Below, in pieces: positions 10,059-18,194 of a stretch of 64,000 nucleotides of DNA. Source of the DNA: an uncultured Pelagibacteraceae bacterium (lineage in GTDB: Bacteria; Pseudomonadota; Alphaproteobacteria; Pelagibacterales; Pelagibacteraceae); NCBI GenBank assembly GCA_902582105.1, contig CACHQT010000003.1, positions 1 to 64,000 of the forward strand, read 5' to 3'. Position numbers and translations under genes: made by a program. The notes beneath the pieces were generated by a model. It saw only the letters and a program-made list of their open reading frames with translations, was not told the DNA's origin and made no database searches. Numbering within the stretch: the first letter of the stretch is position 1; every line of letters begins with the position of its first letter.

Positions 10059-11000
10059 ATGAAAAAAATAATTAGTTTTATTCTAGCAAGTATTGTTGCT
10101 CTTGGCTTTTCAATTACAGTTGCAAACTCAGCTGCAAAAGAAGTTAGAGTTGCATTTTTCCTAGAATGGCCAACACCTAACCAAGAAGATAAAGTTAAAG
10201 GAATGTATGAAAAAGCATTAGGAGTTCCTGTTAAATGGACTAACTTTACTAACGGTGGTGCAATGACTGATGCTATGTTAGCTGGAGACATTGATATTTC
10301 TTATTCACAAGGTTTAGTACCTTTCATAAACGCAGTTAAATCTAAAGCTCCTTTGAAGCTTGTTGATATTGCTATGGAATATGGAATGGGCGGAACTACT
10401 TGTGTTACATCAAACGCTTCTGGAATTACAAAAGCAAATGCTTCTGAGCTAGAAGGAAAAAAAGTTGCAGTTCCACTAGGAACTATGGCTGAGTATGTAT
10501 TTGATGAAAGTATGAAGGTTGTTGGTGCTGACAGAGGAAAAATGGAAGTAATTCAAATGGACCCAGAAGAAGGCGCTGCTGCTTTAGTAAGTGGTGATGT
10601 TGTAATGGCATGTTTATTTGGTGGTAATTCTATCAAAGCTGCAACTGCAGTTGGATCTAGATTACTTACAGTCGGAGAAGCTAGAGATGCAGGTATCTTA
10701 GGTATAGATATCACATCCGTTACAAACAAATTCATGAAAGAAAATCCAGGTATGTTAAGAACTTTTATAGAAGTTACTCATGAAGCAAATGCTAGATATG
10801 CAGCAGGTAAATCTGATCTAAATGTTATAGCTAAAGATGCTGAAATGAAACTTGCAGATATGAAAGAAACAATCGGTGGATTTAAATTTCTAACTCCAGC
10901 AGAAACTAAACAATCTATGGAGAGTGGAAATCTTAAGGGATTCCTAGATGGAATGGGAACACCAAAAGGAAATGTAGACACTAGTTTCTTACCTCTATAA
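10059..11000 (+). CDS. tauA: Taurine-type ABC transporter, periplasmic substrate-binding protein
   Basis: 313 aa with a classic signal peptide (MKKIISFILASIVALGFSIT, cleavage near residue 25 after SAA or ANS). The mature protein begins KEVRVAFFLEWPTPNQ and resembles TauA/SsuA/NrtA-like binding proteins, which capture sulfonates or related small organic anions in the periplasm. GGTTCVTSNASG and GMLRTFIEV are typical of the family fold. Two internal cysteines near residues 116 and 184 could form a disulfide. It is followed by a strong hairpin before tauB, so expression may exceed the rest of the operon. The ligand (taurine or another sulfonate) is inferred from neighbours, not seen. Confidence 0.85.
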   Translation: MKKIISFILASIVALGFSITVANSAAKEVRVAFFLEWPTPNQEDKVKGMYEKALGVPVKWTNFTNGGAMTDAMLAGDIDISYSQGLVPFINAVKSKAPLKLVDIAMEYGMGGTTCVTSNASGITKANASELEGKKVAVPLGTMAEYVFDESMKVVGADRGKMEVIQMDPEEGAAALVSGDVVMACLFGGNSIKAATAVGSRLLTVGEARDAGILGIDITSVTNKFMKENPGMLRTFIEVTHEANARYAAGKSDLNVIAKDAEMKLADMKETIGGFKFLTPAETKQSMESGNLKGFLDGMGTPKGNVDTSFLPL

Positions 11001-11023
11001 TTAAATAGAGAAAGAAAAATTTA

Positions 11024-11062
11024 ATAGGCGCCAATTTTTTTGAATTGGTGCCTATTTTTTTT
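11024..11062 (+). terminator. Hairpin between tauA and tauB (attenuator/terminator)
   Basis: A 13-base-pair stem (11024-11036 pairing with 11043-11055, one G-U pair, 6-base loop) is followed directly by a T-tract to 11062. It has the form of a rho-independent terminator but lies inside the transporter operon. It would cause partial termination after tauA, giving more binding protein than ATPase and permease. It could also stabilise the 3' end of a processed tauA transcript. Confidence 0.8.
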
Positions 11063-11089
11063 ATTAGAATTTTAATATAAAGTTATCTT

Positions 11090-11887
11090 ATGAGTGATCT
11101 AGTTTCTCAAAATCTAAATATGATTTTTAAATCTCCAAAAGGAGAAACTGTTCATGCTTTAAAAGATTTAAATTTCACAATTAAAAAAGGCGAACTTTTA
11201 ACAGTATTGGGTCCGTCTGGCTGTGGAAAAACTACATTGTTAAATATTGCAGCTGGTTTTATCAGGCCAACATCAGGAACTATAACCTTAGGTAATAATG
11301 AAATTAACGGCCCAGGAGTTGATAGAGGTATGGTTTTTCAACAAGGTGCTCTATTCGAATGGTTAACAGTTTCAGAAAACGTAAACTTTGGACTTAGAAT
11401 GAAAAAAGAAAATTCTGAAACTACGGCAAAAAAAGTTGAAGAATGGTTAGATATAGTTGGGTTAAAAGGTTTTGGAAATACACCAACTTATCAATTATCT
11501 GGAGGTATGCAGCAAAGAGTTGCTCTTGCAAGATGTTTAATAAATGATCCAGACTTAATTCTTATGGATGAACCACTGGGCGCACTAGATGCATTAACAA
11601 GAGAAAAAATGCAGTCTCTAGTTTTAAAAATTTGGAAGGAGACAGGAAAAACAATTATTTTAATTACTCACTCAGTAGAAGAAGCTTTATTGCTTGGTGA
11701 AAGACTATATGTCATGGCACCAAGACCAGGCAGAATACATAAGGAATATAATCTTCCTTTTGCAGAAATGGGTTTAAAAGAAGATTTAAGAGAAATTAAA
11801 AAGAACAAAGAATTTTCATCAAAAAGAGAGGAAATATTATCCATGATCTGGAACATGGAGGAAGAAATTATGGGGAAAGAGAACTAA
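11090..11887 (+). CDS. tauB: Taurine-type ABC transporter, ATP-binding protein
   Basis: 265 aa. Walker A GPSGCGKTTLL is near residue 42, the Q-loop MVFQQGALFEWLTV near residue 82, the signature LSGGMQQRVALARCL near residue 140, Walker B LILMDEPLGALD near residue 160, and the switch His in ILITHSVEEA near residue 197. This is the TauB/SsuB/NrtD group that energises sulfonate and nitrate uptake. It starts 27 bases after the internal hairpin and is followed immediately by tauC (stop TAA at 11885-11887, then ATG at 11888). It belongs on the cytoplasmic side of the TauC permease. Confidence 0.9.
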   Translation: MSDLVSQNLNMIFKSPKGETVHALKDLNFTIKKGELLTVLGPSGCGKTTLLNIAAGFIRPTSGTITLGNNEINGPGVDRGMVFQQGALFEWLTVSENVNFGLRMKKENSETTAKKVEEWLDIVGLKGFGNTPTYQLSGGMQQRVALARCLINDPDLILMDEPLGALDALTREKMQSLVLKIWKETGKTIILITHSVEEALLLGERLYVMAPRPGRIHKEYNLPFAEMGLKEDLREIKKNKEFSSKREEILSMIWNMEEEIMGKEN

Positions 11888-13813
11888 ATGCTTACCCAAA
11901 TCATAACAATATTAATCCTTGTATCAATTGTTGGATGTATTCTTTACGGTAGAAGATTAATAAAAACTGAAAAAGTTGATGCAGTTTTTGGTAACCCAGA
12001 AAGAGCTAAGGGAGGAACACACTGGGTAATTGTCGGGAGCAGTGCACTATTACTAATTTGGTTATATTACTCTTGGGATATTGCTAAAGGGTTTTATCCT
12101 AAATCAGCTAATGAATTGTGCCAGGTTGCTAAAGTAAATGATTCACTGTTGGGATTAAAGTATCAATTTCCAATCGAAGAAAGAGAATTTAAAAGTACCT
12201 CAATAATAAAAATTGAAAATAAAAATCTTAATAAAATCACTAACGAAATTCAAAATTCTCAAGATTTAAATATTCAACAAAAAACAGCTTTAGTTGGATT
12301 TATCAATAAAACTACTCAGTTAATTCCTTTGCTAACAAACGATAATTTAATGGAAATGGATACAAAAACTAAAATTAAAGAAATGACTGATGAGTTAAAA
12401 TTATTAAGCTCAAATTTTAAAAAGAAAGATTATCCATTTGAAACTGAAGCTGAAAAAAATGAACGGCAAAAAGCTATATCGGAACAAGGTAAATGGGGTA
12501 TTATTAAAGTACAAGCGGGAACTGGATCCATAGAGAATACTTTAGAAGTTCCATTAGTACCTGCTACTGACAAAGGTTTAAAATTCCATGCAGCTGCAGA
12601 AGAGCTTCAATTAATTAATGATAAATTTTTTAAATTAAGAAATCATAATTCACAATTCAAAAATTCAATAAAGCAGTTAAAAGAAGATATAAAGACTTAT
12701 AGAAAAAACTTAGGTGACACACAGGAAATAGCATCAACTTATGCGAAAGATATTCTTAAAATTGCAAGAAGAATTGAGTATGCTAGCATCTACCCACCAA
12801 ATGCTCTTAATGATATGCAAAGTGCAATCATTGAGTTTGATAATCTTCAAAAATCTGAACAAGGTGGCCTAAGATTAGTTGATATACTTTTATTTCCCGC
12901 TGGAACAATCGTTGCAAGCGGTCCTAGTTGCTCTGAACAAGGTTCTGGAAGATGGTTACCTAAACCATCAGATACATTAAATAAATTTATTTTAATGTCA
13001 AAACCTAGCGTTGGTTACAAAAATATTCCTCTACTTTGGATTGACATGATGGATGTTAGTAAAATAATTGGATTTATTTTACCTGATTGGATAGCTGACA
13101 TTTTACCTGGAGATTATCCTATACATACTAGCGAAGGTATTGTTAAACAAAATTTTAAAGGGAATGTTCTTAAAATTGTAACGGGAGATTTTAAATTATT
13201 TAAGATCCCTGTTCCCTATGGACATATCTGGGACTCATTTTTAAGAGTATTTTTAGGATTAGTTTTTGGAATTTTAATTGGAGTTCCATTGGGATTGTTT
13301 ATGGGTTTAAATAGATTTGCTAAAGGATTTTTTGATCCATTAATAGAATTATACAGACCTGTTCCTCCTCTTGCTTGGGCTCCACTTATTATTTCTGTTC
13401 TAGGTATCGACAATACTGGAAAGGTATTCTTATTATTTATGGTATCTTTATCTATAATGATTATATCAGCAAGGGCTGGAGCGTCAGGTACTCAACTATC
13501 AAAAATTCATGCAGCTCATTCTCTAGGAGCTTCAAAAAAACAAATATTAAGATATGTAATTTTTCCTAACTCTTTACCTGAGATTCTAACTGGAATAAGG
13601 GTTGCTGTTGGTATGTGTTGGGGAACACTTGTAGCAGCAGAATTTTTAGCTGGAACAACTGGTATCGGGTTTGTTGAAAACGTAGCAAAAAAATATTTCC
13701 AGTATGAAGTAATATGGATAACAATATTCATAATGGGTATGCTTGGTCTTTTATTTGATATTACTTTAAGAAAGATAATTGATAAAACTATCCCCTGGAG
13801 AGGTAAAGGATAA
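11888..13813 (+). CDS. tauC: Taurine-type ABC transporter permease with large N-terminal extension
   Basis: 641 aa, more than twice the usual TauC length (about 260-300). Two membrane segments are predicted near residues 1-20 and 45-66 (HWVIVGSSALLLIWLYYSW). A soluble segment follows to about residue 440, with a coiled-coil-like stretch near 238-290. The typical permease domain begins at about residue 445 (GHIWDSFLRVFLGLVFG). It contains the EAA-like loop HAAHSLGASKKQILRYVIFP, which contacts TauB. The extension probably lies in the periplasm and may help capture or dock the binding protein, but this is inferred. It abuts tauB with no spacer. I see no frameshift in the reading frame. Confidence 0.82.
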   Translation: MLTQIITILILVSIVGCILYGRRLIKTEKVDAVFGNPERAKGGTHWVIVGSSALLLIWLYYSWDIAKGFYPKSANELCQVAKVNDSLLGLKYQFPIEEREFKSTSIIKIENKNLNKITNEIQNSQDLNIQQKTALVGFINKTTQLIPLLTNDNLMEMDTKTKIKEMTDELKLLSSNFKKKDYPFETEAEKNERQKAISEQGKWGIIKVQAGTGSIENTLEVPLVPATDKGLKFHAAAEELQLINDKFFKLRNHNSQFKNSIKQLKEDIKTYRKNLGDTQEIASTYAKDILKIARRIEYASIYPPNALNDMQSAIIEFDNLQKSEQGGLRLVDILLFPAGTIVASGPSCSEQGSGRWLPKPSDTLNKFILMSKPSVGYKNIPLLWIDMMDVSKIIGFILPDWIADILPGDYPIHTSEGIVKQNFKGNVLKIVTGDFKLFKIPVPYGHIWDSFLRVFLGLVFGILIGVPLGLFMGLNRFAKGFFDPLIELYRPVPPLAWAPLIISVLGIDNTGKVFLLFMVSLSIMIISARAGASGTQLSKIHAAHSLGASKKQILRYVIFPNSLPEILTGIRVAVGMCWGTLVAAEFLAGTTGIGFVENVAKKYFQYEVIWITIFIMGMLGLLFDITLRKIIDKTIPWRGKG

Positions 13814-13842
13814 AAAAATTATTTCCAATTACTTTTTACAAA

Positions 13843-15393
13843 ATGATTACGAACTCGCTAAAATTTAATATAATTTATCTTATTTTAATTATTGTTATTT
13901 CTATTACTGTTAATCAGTATTTTGGAAATATAGGAATTTTTCCAATAGATAGTTTTTTTCCTTTTAACGCTTCATATGAAATACTTAATGGTCTTTATCC
14001 CTTTAAAGACTATTGGACCATAACCGGTCCATTTATAGATGTAATCCAAGCGATCTTATTTAAAATTTTCGGAGTAAATTGGACAGCCTATGTTCTTCAT
14101 GCTTCAATAATGAATTCTATTCTTGGATTAGTTGTTTACTTTAGTTTAATTAATTTTGAACTTCCAAAAAATTATTCTTTAATTTATTCATTGCTTGTTG
14201 TTACACTAGCATATCCTAGCGCGGGAACTCCTTATGTAGATCATCATGCTACAATTCTTTCAATAATTTCAATTCTTGTATTTATTGTTTCAATAAAAAA
14301 AATAAAGACAAATTTATGGTATTTTTTACCAGTATTGTTTTTTTGTTCATTCTTTACAAAACAATCTCCCACAGCATATATTTTTTTGATAATAGGAATT
14401 TTCTATACTATTTTTTTTTTAAAAAACTTTTTTTTTAAAAAAACAATTTTTTTACTTTTAGAAACTTTAATTATAATTTTCTTAATATTTTTAATCTTTA
14501 ACCTTTACGAAATACGGTTCATAGATTTTTATAACCAATATATAGATTATCCTTTATCAATAGGAGAAAATAGATTTGAAAATTTTCTTTTTCCATTTGA
14601 TTATAAAAGAATTTTCTTAAAACATAAATGGTTACATATCTCTCTTATTCCTCTATATGTTCAACTATTTAATTTAATAATCAAAAAAGAATTTTTTTCA
14701 GATAATAGATTTATATATTTTGGGTCACTAATTCTTTCTAGTTATGCTTTTATATCTCATCAATTAATGACAATTAATGGAAATTTTATATTTTTTTTAA
14801 TTCCAATTTATGCAGGTATTTCACATTCTTTTTTAAAAATAAAAAATCTAAAACAAGATAGTTTGATAATTATACTGACCATCTTAGTTTCATTTTATTA
14901 TTTTAATAAATATATTGTAAGTAGAAATTTTATGGACTTAACAAAAAATGATATAAAATTAAAAGTAGAAGCAAGTTTGATAGATCAAAAATTATACCCA
15001 CTGAAGTGGATTACATTTAACAATAAAACAAATCCCATGGAAGAAATTGAAAACCTAAAAGAAGTTATTGAAATAATCAAAAATGAAAAACTAAACAAAT
15101 CGATAATTACAGATTACCAGTTTATCTCAGTAATTTTAGGAATTAATGATAATTCCCCTAGCAAGTATTGGTATCATTATCATGTGTATCCAACAAAAAA
15201 TCACAGGTTATTTGATTATTATAAAGAATTTTTTTTAGAAAAACTTAAGAAAAAAAATATCAAAAAAATTTATGTTATTAAGCCGTTAGTAGGAGATCGC
15301 AAAGTAGTAGAAACAATATTCCAAGATGGGTGTTTTTCAAAACAGAAAAAAACAGAAATATTAGATATATATGATATACGTAAATGTTTTTAA
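13843..15393 (+). CDS. Polytopic membrane protein, possible GT-C-type glycosyltransferase
   Basis: 516 aa with about ten hydrophobic segments in the first 380 residues and a polar C-terminal part. NGLYPFKDYWTITGPFIDV near residue 50 resembles the first periplasmic loop of GT-C (GT39/PMT-like) lipid-linked sugar transferases, where acidic residues coordinate metal and donor. I cannot assign a subfamily. It opens the surface-glycan island just after tauC, on the same strand with a 29-base gap, but is unlikely to share a function with it. Codon usage is more AT-rich than in the tau genes. The C-terminus lies against the convergent methyltransferase, one base apart. Confidence 0.6.
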   Translation: MITNSLKFNIIYLILIIVISITVNQYFGNIGIFPIDSFFPFNASYEILNGLYPFKDYWTITGPFIDVIQAILFKIFGVNWTAYVLHASIMNSILGLVVYFSLINFELPKNYSLIYSLLVVTLAYPSAGTPYVDHHATILSIISILVFIVSIKKIKTNLWYFLPVLFFCSFFTKQSPTAYIFLIIGIFYTIFFLKNFFFKKTIFLLLETLIIIFLIFLIFNLYEIRFIDFYNQYIDYPLSIGENRFENFLFPFDYKRIFLKHKWLHISLIPLYVQLFNLIIKKEFFSDNRFIYFGSLILSSYAFISHQLMTINGNFIFFLIPIYAGISHSFLKIKNLKQDSLIIILTILVSFYYFNKYIVSRNFMDLTKNDIKLKVEASLIDQKLYPLKWITFNNKTNPMEEIENLKEVIEIIKNEKLNKSIITDYQFISVILGINDNSPSKYWYHYHVYPTKNHRLFDYYKEFFLEKLKKKNIKKIYVIKPLVGDRKVVETIFQDGCFSKQKKTEILDIYDIRKCF

Positions 15394-15394
15394 T

Positions 15395-16189
15395 TTACTT
15401 AATCTTTTTTAAAACAACTCTTCTATTCAATGCAAAAACCCTAGGAAAAAAAGATATTAAAATATTATCAATGTAGTCAATTATTCTTAGTAAAAAGGTA
15501 TTTAAAGGAATAAAAAAACTATCTGAGACAACACCACCAGAATTGAGAAAAATAGAAAATTCATTTAAATCATTCTTTTCAATCTTATATTCTGGAAAAA
15601 ATTTAATAAATTTTTTTTCTATATTAAAAAAATGATATGCAGTTGCATTATCTGAATACCAAGGGTTTTTTGGATCGAATAATGGTTTTTTAAGATTAAA
15701 AACTTTACTATCCATTGACCAGCCTTCATGATTTAAAAGATATAAAAAAAATTTAAAAAAAAATGATATTTCAGGATCATTTATAAGTACAAAACCTCCC
15801 TTTTTAAGATATTTACTCAATTCTTTTAAAAGTTTTGCAGGATAAGCGCAATGATGCAATGCGTGATTGATAACAAAAACATCAACTTTTTTTTTAAATT
15901 TTTTGTCTAATCTAAAATTATTCATATCAATTTTTATGTCAATCCATTTATAAACTTCAATATCGGATAATATAATTTTGTTATTTTTAAGAACCTCTTT
16001 AAAAAGGCCATTCCCAGATCCTAATTCGATAATATAATTTTTTTTATTTAAATATCTTTTCATCCAATTGAATCTTTTATTCAATAAAAATTCAAGATTT
16101 TTAGATTTTCTTTTAAAATATTTTTCTCTCGATTTTCGTAAATCAAATTTTTTTTGTTTTGTTGGTTTAAACTTATTTGGTAAAAACAT
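15395..16189 (-). CDS. Class I SAM-dependent methyltransferase
   Basis: 264 aa. Motif I IIELGSGNGLFKEVL (about residues 53-67) binds SAM, and NHALHHCAYPAKLLKEL (about 109-125) followed by LKKGGFVLINDPE is the classic motif II-III region of Methyltransf_11-type enzymes. The N-terminus is basic and lacks a signal peptide. The acceptor is unknown; the island context suggests a sugar or lipid-carrier intermediate. It is convergent with the 13843 membrane protein and divergent from the Ldh2-like fragment at 16274. Confidence 0.75.
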   Translation of the reverse strand: MFLPNKFKPTKQKKFDLRKSREKYFKRKSKNLEFLLNKRFNWMKRYLNKKNYIIELGSGNGLFKEVLKNNKIILSDIEVYKWIDIKIDMNNFRLDKKFKKKVDVFVINHALHHCAYPAKLLKELSKYLKKGGFVLINDPEISFFFKFFLYLLNHEGWSMDSKVFNLKKPLFDPKNPWYSDNATAYHFFNIEKKFIKFFPEYKIEKNDLNEFSIFLNSGGVVSDSFFIPLNTFLLRIIDYIDNILISFFPRVFALNRRVVLKKIK

Positions 16190-16273
16190 TATTTTAATTT
16201 TTTTTATAAATAAATAGAGTTATTTATTATATTGAGTAATATCAACTATCAATATAAATAATGTAGTTAATGA

Positions 16274-16465
16274 ATGAAAAATCAAGAGCTAAAAAATACA
16301 ATAATTAAAATTTTTCTAGAAGATAATTTAAGCCTGTTACATTCAAGGATATGTGCTGAAACAATAATCAATGCTGAATTAGTGGGTTCATATGAACATG
16401 GTCTTTCAAGATTAAAGATGTATTGTAACAGAATAAAAAAAATAGTTATAAATTATAAGATATGA
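16274..16465 (+). pseudogene. N-terminal fragment of Ldh2-type malate/lactate dehydrogenase
   Basis: 63 codons that match the first 63 residues of the full-length dehydrogenase at 17190. By eye about 36 of 63 positions are identical, including an uninterrupted HGLSRLKMYC and then RIKK. The frame then ends at a TGA that overlaps the ATG of the glycosyltransferase gene (ATGA). The rest of the dehydrogenase, including the cofactor-binding region, is absent, so an enzyme is not made. It is best read as a truncated duplicate left by recombination, though a small expressed peptide is possible. Confidence 0.72.
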
Positions 16466-17172
16466 ATAAAAAAACTTTAGTTTTTACAGCTACGTATAAT
16501 GAATTTGAAAATATTCGAAATTTTATTACAAATGTAAAAGATCTTAACCCAGAAGTTGATATATTAATTATTGATGATAATTCTCCTGATAAAACCTATG
16601 AATTAATTGAAGATATTAAAAAAAAAAATAATAATATTTTTCTGATCAAAAGATCGCATAAACTTGGTTTAGACACAGCCCATAAAGAAGCATACGACTT
16701 TGCTTTAATAAACAAATATGATTATTTGATTACTATGGATGCTGATCTATCACATGACCCAAAGGAAATATCAAATTTTATAAAATATCTTGAAACTCAT
16801 GAATTTGTTATTGGATCAAGATACACAGAAGGTGGAAAGTGTCTAATGAATAGCAAAAGATTACTTATAAGTAAGTACGGAAATCTATTCATAAAGTTTA
16901 TTTTTAATTTAAATTGTAATGAATTTACAACTTCTTATAGGGGTTTTAATTTATCAAAATTAGAAAATTTTCATCTAAATTTAATTAAAGAAAAAGGATA
17001 TAGTTTTTTTATGGGTACAGTTTATCATATTTGTTCAAAAAAATTCAATTTTATCGAAATTCCTATAGTATTTAAAGATAGGCAGAAGGGTAAATCTAAA
17101 ATACCCAAAATAGAAATTTTTAGAACTTTAATTAATTTATTTAAGCTAAAGTTTAAAAAACTTAAACAATAA
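16462..17172 (+). CDS. Glycosyltransferase family 2, polyprenol-phosphate sugar synthase-like
   Basis: 236 aa. FTATYNEFENI near residue 8, DILIIDDNSPDKTYELIEDI near residue 35, and YLITMDADLSHDP near residue 90 (DAD metal-binding motif) match dolichol-phosphate-mannose synthase-like GT2 enzymes. FVIGSRYTEGG near residue 113 is a further family block. It has no C-terminal membrane pair, unlike GtrB types. Such enzymes make a polyprenyl-phosphate-sugar for membrane glycosyltransferases such as those at 13843 or 18191. The gene is wedged between the Ldh2-like fragment (4-base overlap) and the full-length Ldh2-like gene, which suggests insertion. The sugar is unknown. Confidence 0.83.
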   Translation: MNKKTLVFTATYNEFENIRNFITNVKDLNPEVDILIIDDNSPDKTYELIEDIKKKNNNIFLIKRSHKLGLDTAHKEAYDFALINKYDYLITMDADLSHDPKEISNFIKYLETHEFVIGSRYTEGGKCLMNSKRLLISKYGNLFIKFIFNLNCNEFTTSYRGFNLSKLENFHLNLIKEKGYSFFMGTVYHICSKKFNFIEIPIVFKDRQKGKSKIPKIEIFRTLINLFKLKFKKLKQ

Positions 17173-17189
17173 TATAATTTGAAAATCTT

Positions 17190-18194
17190 TTGAAAATACC
17201 AAATTTAAAAAACAAAATAAAAAAGATATTTATTATGCATGGTTTAAACTATAATCATGCATCTATATCCGCCGATGCCTTGATAAATGCAGAACTGGTT
17301 GAAGCACCTTCGCATGGTTTATCCAGACTAAAAATGTACTGTGATAGAATAAAAAAAAAATTAATTAACCCTAAGCCTAAAATTAAGTTTAAAAAAATTT
17401 CAAATTCAATTACACATATTGATGCAAATAATAGTATAGGTTTTGTTGCTGCTAATATTGGAATAAAACAAGCTATCAAGAATGCAAAAAAAACCGGAAT
17501 TGGATTAGTAGGTATTAAAAATAGTGGCCATTATGGACTTTCTAGTTATTACGCGGAGCAAGCTGTAAAAAATAATCTAATTGTTTTTTGTTTTACTAAT
17601 GCTCCTCCTGCTATAGCTCCACACGGCTCAAAGAAAAGATTATTTGGCACAAACCCAATTTGTTTTGGAACACCATCATCCACGAATGTTCCATTTATTT
17701 TAGATACATCTGTATCAATGATCAATAGAGGAAAAATCAGAGTTGCAGCAAAAATAGGAAAAAAAATTCCTAAAGGTGTTGCTTTGGATAAAAACGGTAA
17801 GCCTACAGTTGATGCTAAAAAAGCTTTGGCTGGAGTGCAGTTGCCAATTGGTGGTTTCAGAGGATCGGGTCTTGCATGGATGGTAGATATTTTAAGCGGC
17901 GTTATGACAGGTGGTAATCATGGGGGTAAAGTAAAAGATCCTTTTGATGATTTTTCAGGACCACAAAATATAGGTCACTTATTTATAACAATGAAAACAA
18001 ATCTTTTTGCTAAAGATTATAGATCAAGAATCAAAAAAAATATTAAAATAATAAAAAAACTACCTAAAATTAATGGTGTTAAAGAAATACTTTTTCCAGG
18101 ACAAAGTAAATTTGCACGTTATAAAAAAAATTTAAAAAAAGATATTTATATTCCAAAAACTATTAAACTAGAGATAGAAAAACTATTAAACTAA
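17190..18194 (+). CDS. Malate/L-lactate dehydrogenase (Ldh2) family oxidoreductase
   Basis: 334 aa from a TTG start that lies 17 bases after the GT2 stop. The Ldh2 family includes NAD(P)-dependent malate, lactate, ureidoglycolate and 2,3-diketogulonate reductases. KNSGHYGLSSYYAEQA (about residues 110-125) carries the conserved His, APHGSKKRLFGTNPICFG (about 147-164) is the cofactor-site block, and GFRGSGLAWMVDILSGV (about 221-237) is the C-terminal one. The length is normal. The first 63 residues are duplicated at 16274. It overlaps the convergent membrane protein by 4 bases. The substrate is unknown; its place in a glycan island is unusual for the family. Confidence 0.8.
   Translation: MKIPNLKNKIKKIFIMHGLNYNHASISADALINAELVEAPSHGLSRLKMYCDRIKKKLINPKPKIKFKKISNSITHIDANNSIGFVAANIGIKQAIKNAKKTGIGLVGIKNSGHYGLSSYYAEQAVKNNLIVFCFTNAPPAIAPHGSKKRLFGTNPICFGTPSSTNVPFILDTSVSMINRGKIRVAAKIGKKIPKGVALDKNGKPTVDAKKALAGVQLPIGGFRGSGLAWMVDILSGVMTGGNHGGKVKDPFDDFSGPQNIGHLFITMKTNLFAKDYRSRIKKNIKIIKKLPKINGVKEILFPGQSKFARYKKNLKKDIYIPKTIKLEIEKLLN

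Noticed and set aside
10553..10981. Minus-strand open frames inside tauA
   Set aside because: They are antisense to a gene with signal peptide and family motifs; composition mirrors the coding strand.
14410..14460. Long T/A runs in the 13843 membrane protein gene as a possible frameshift
   Set aside because: The frame stays open across them and the hydrophobic pattern continues on both sides.
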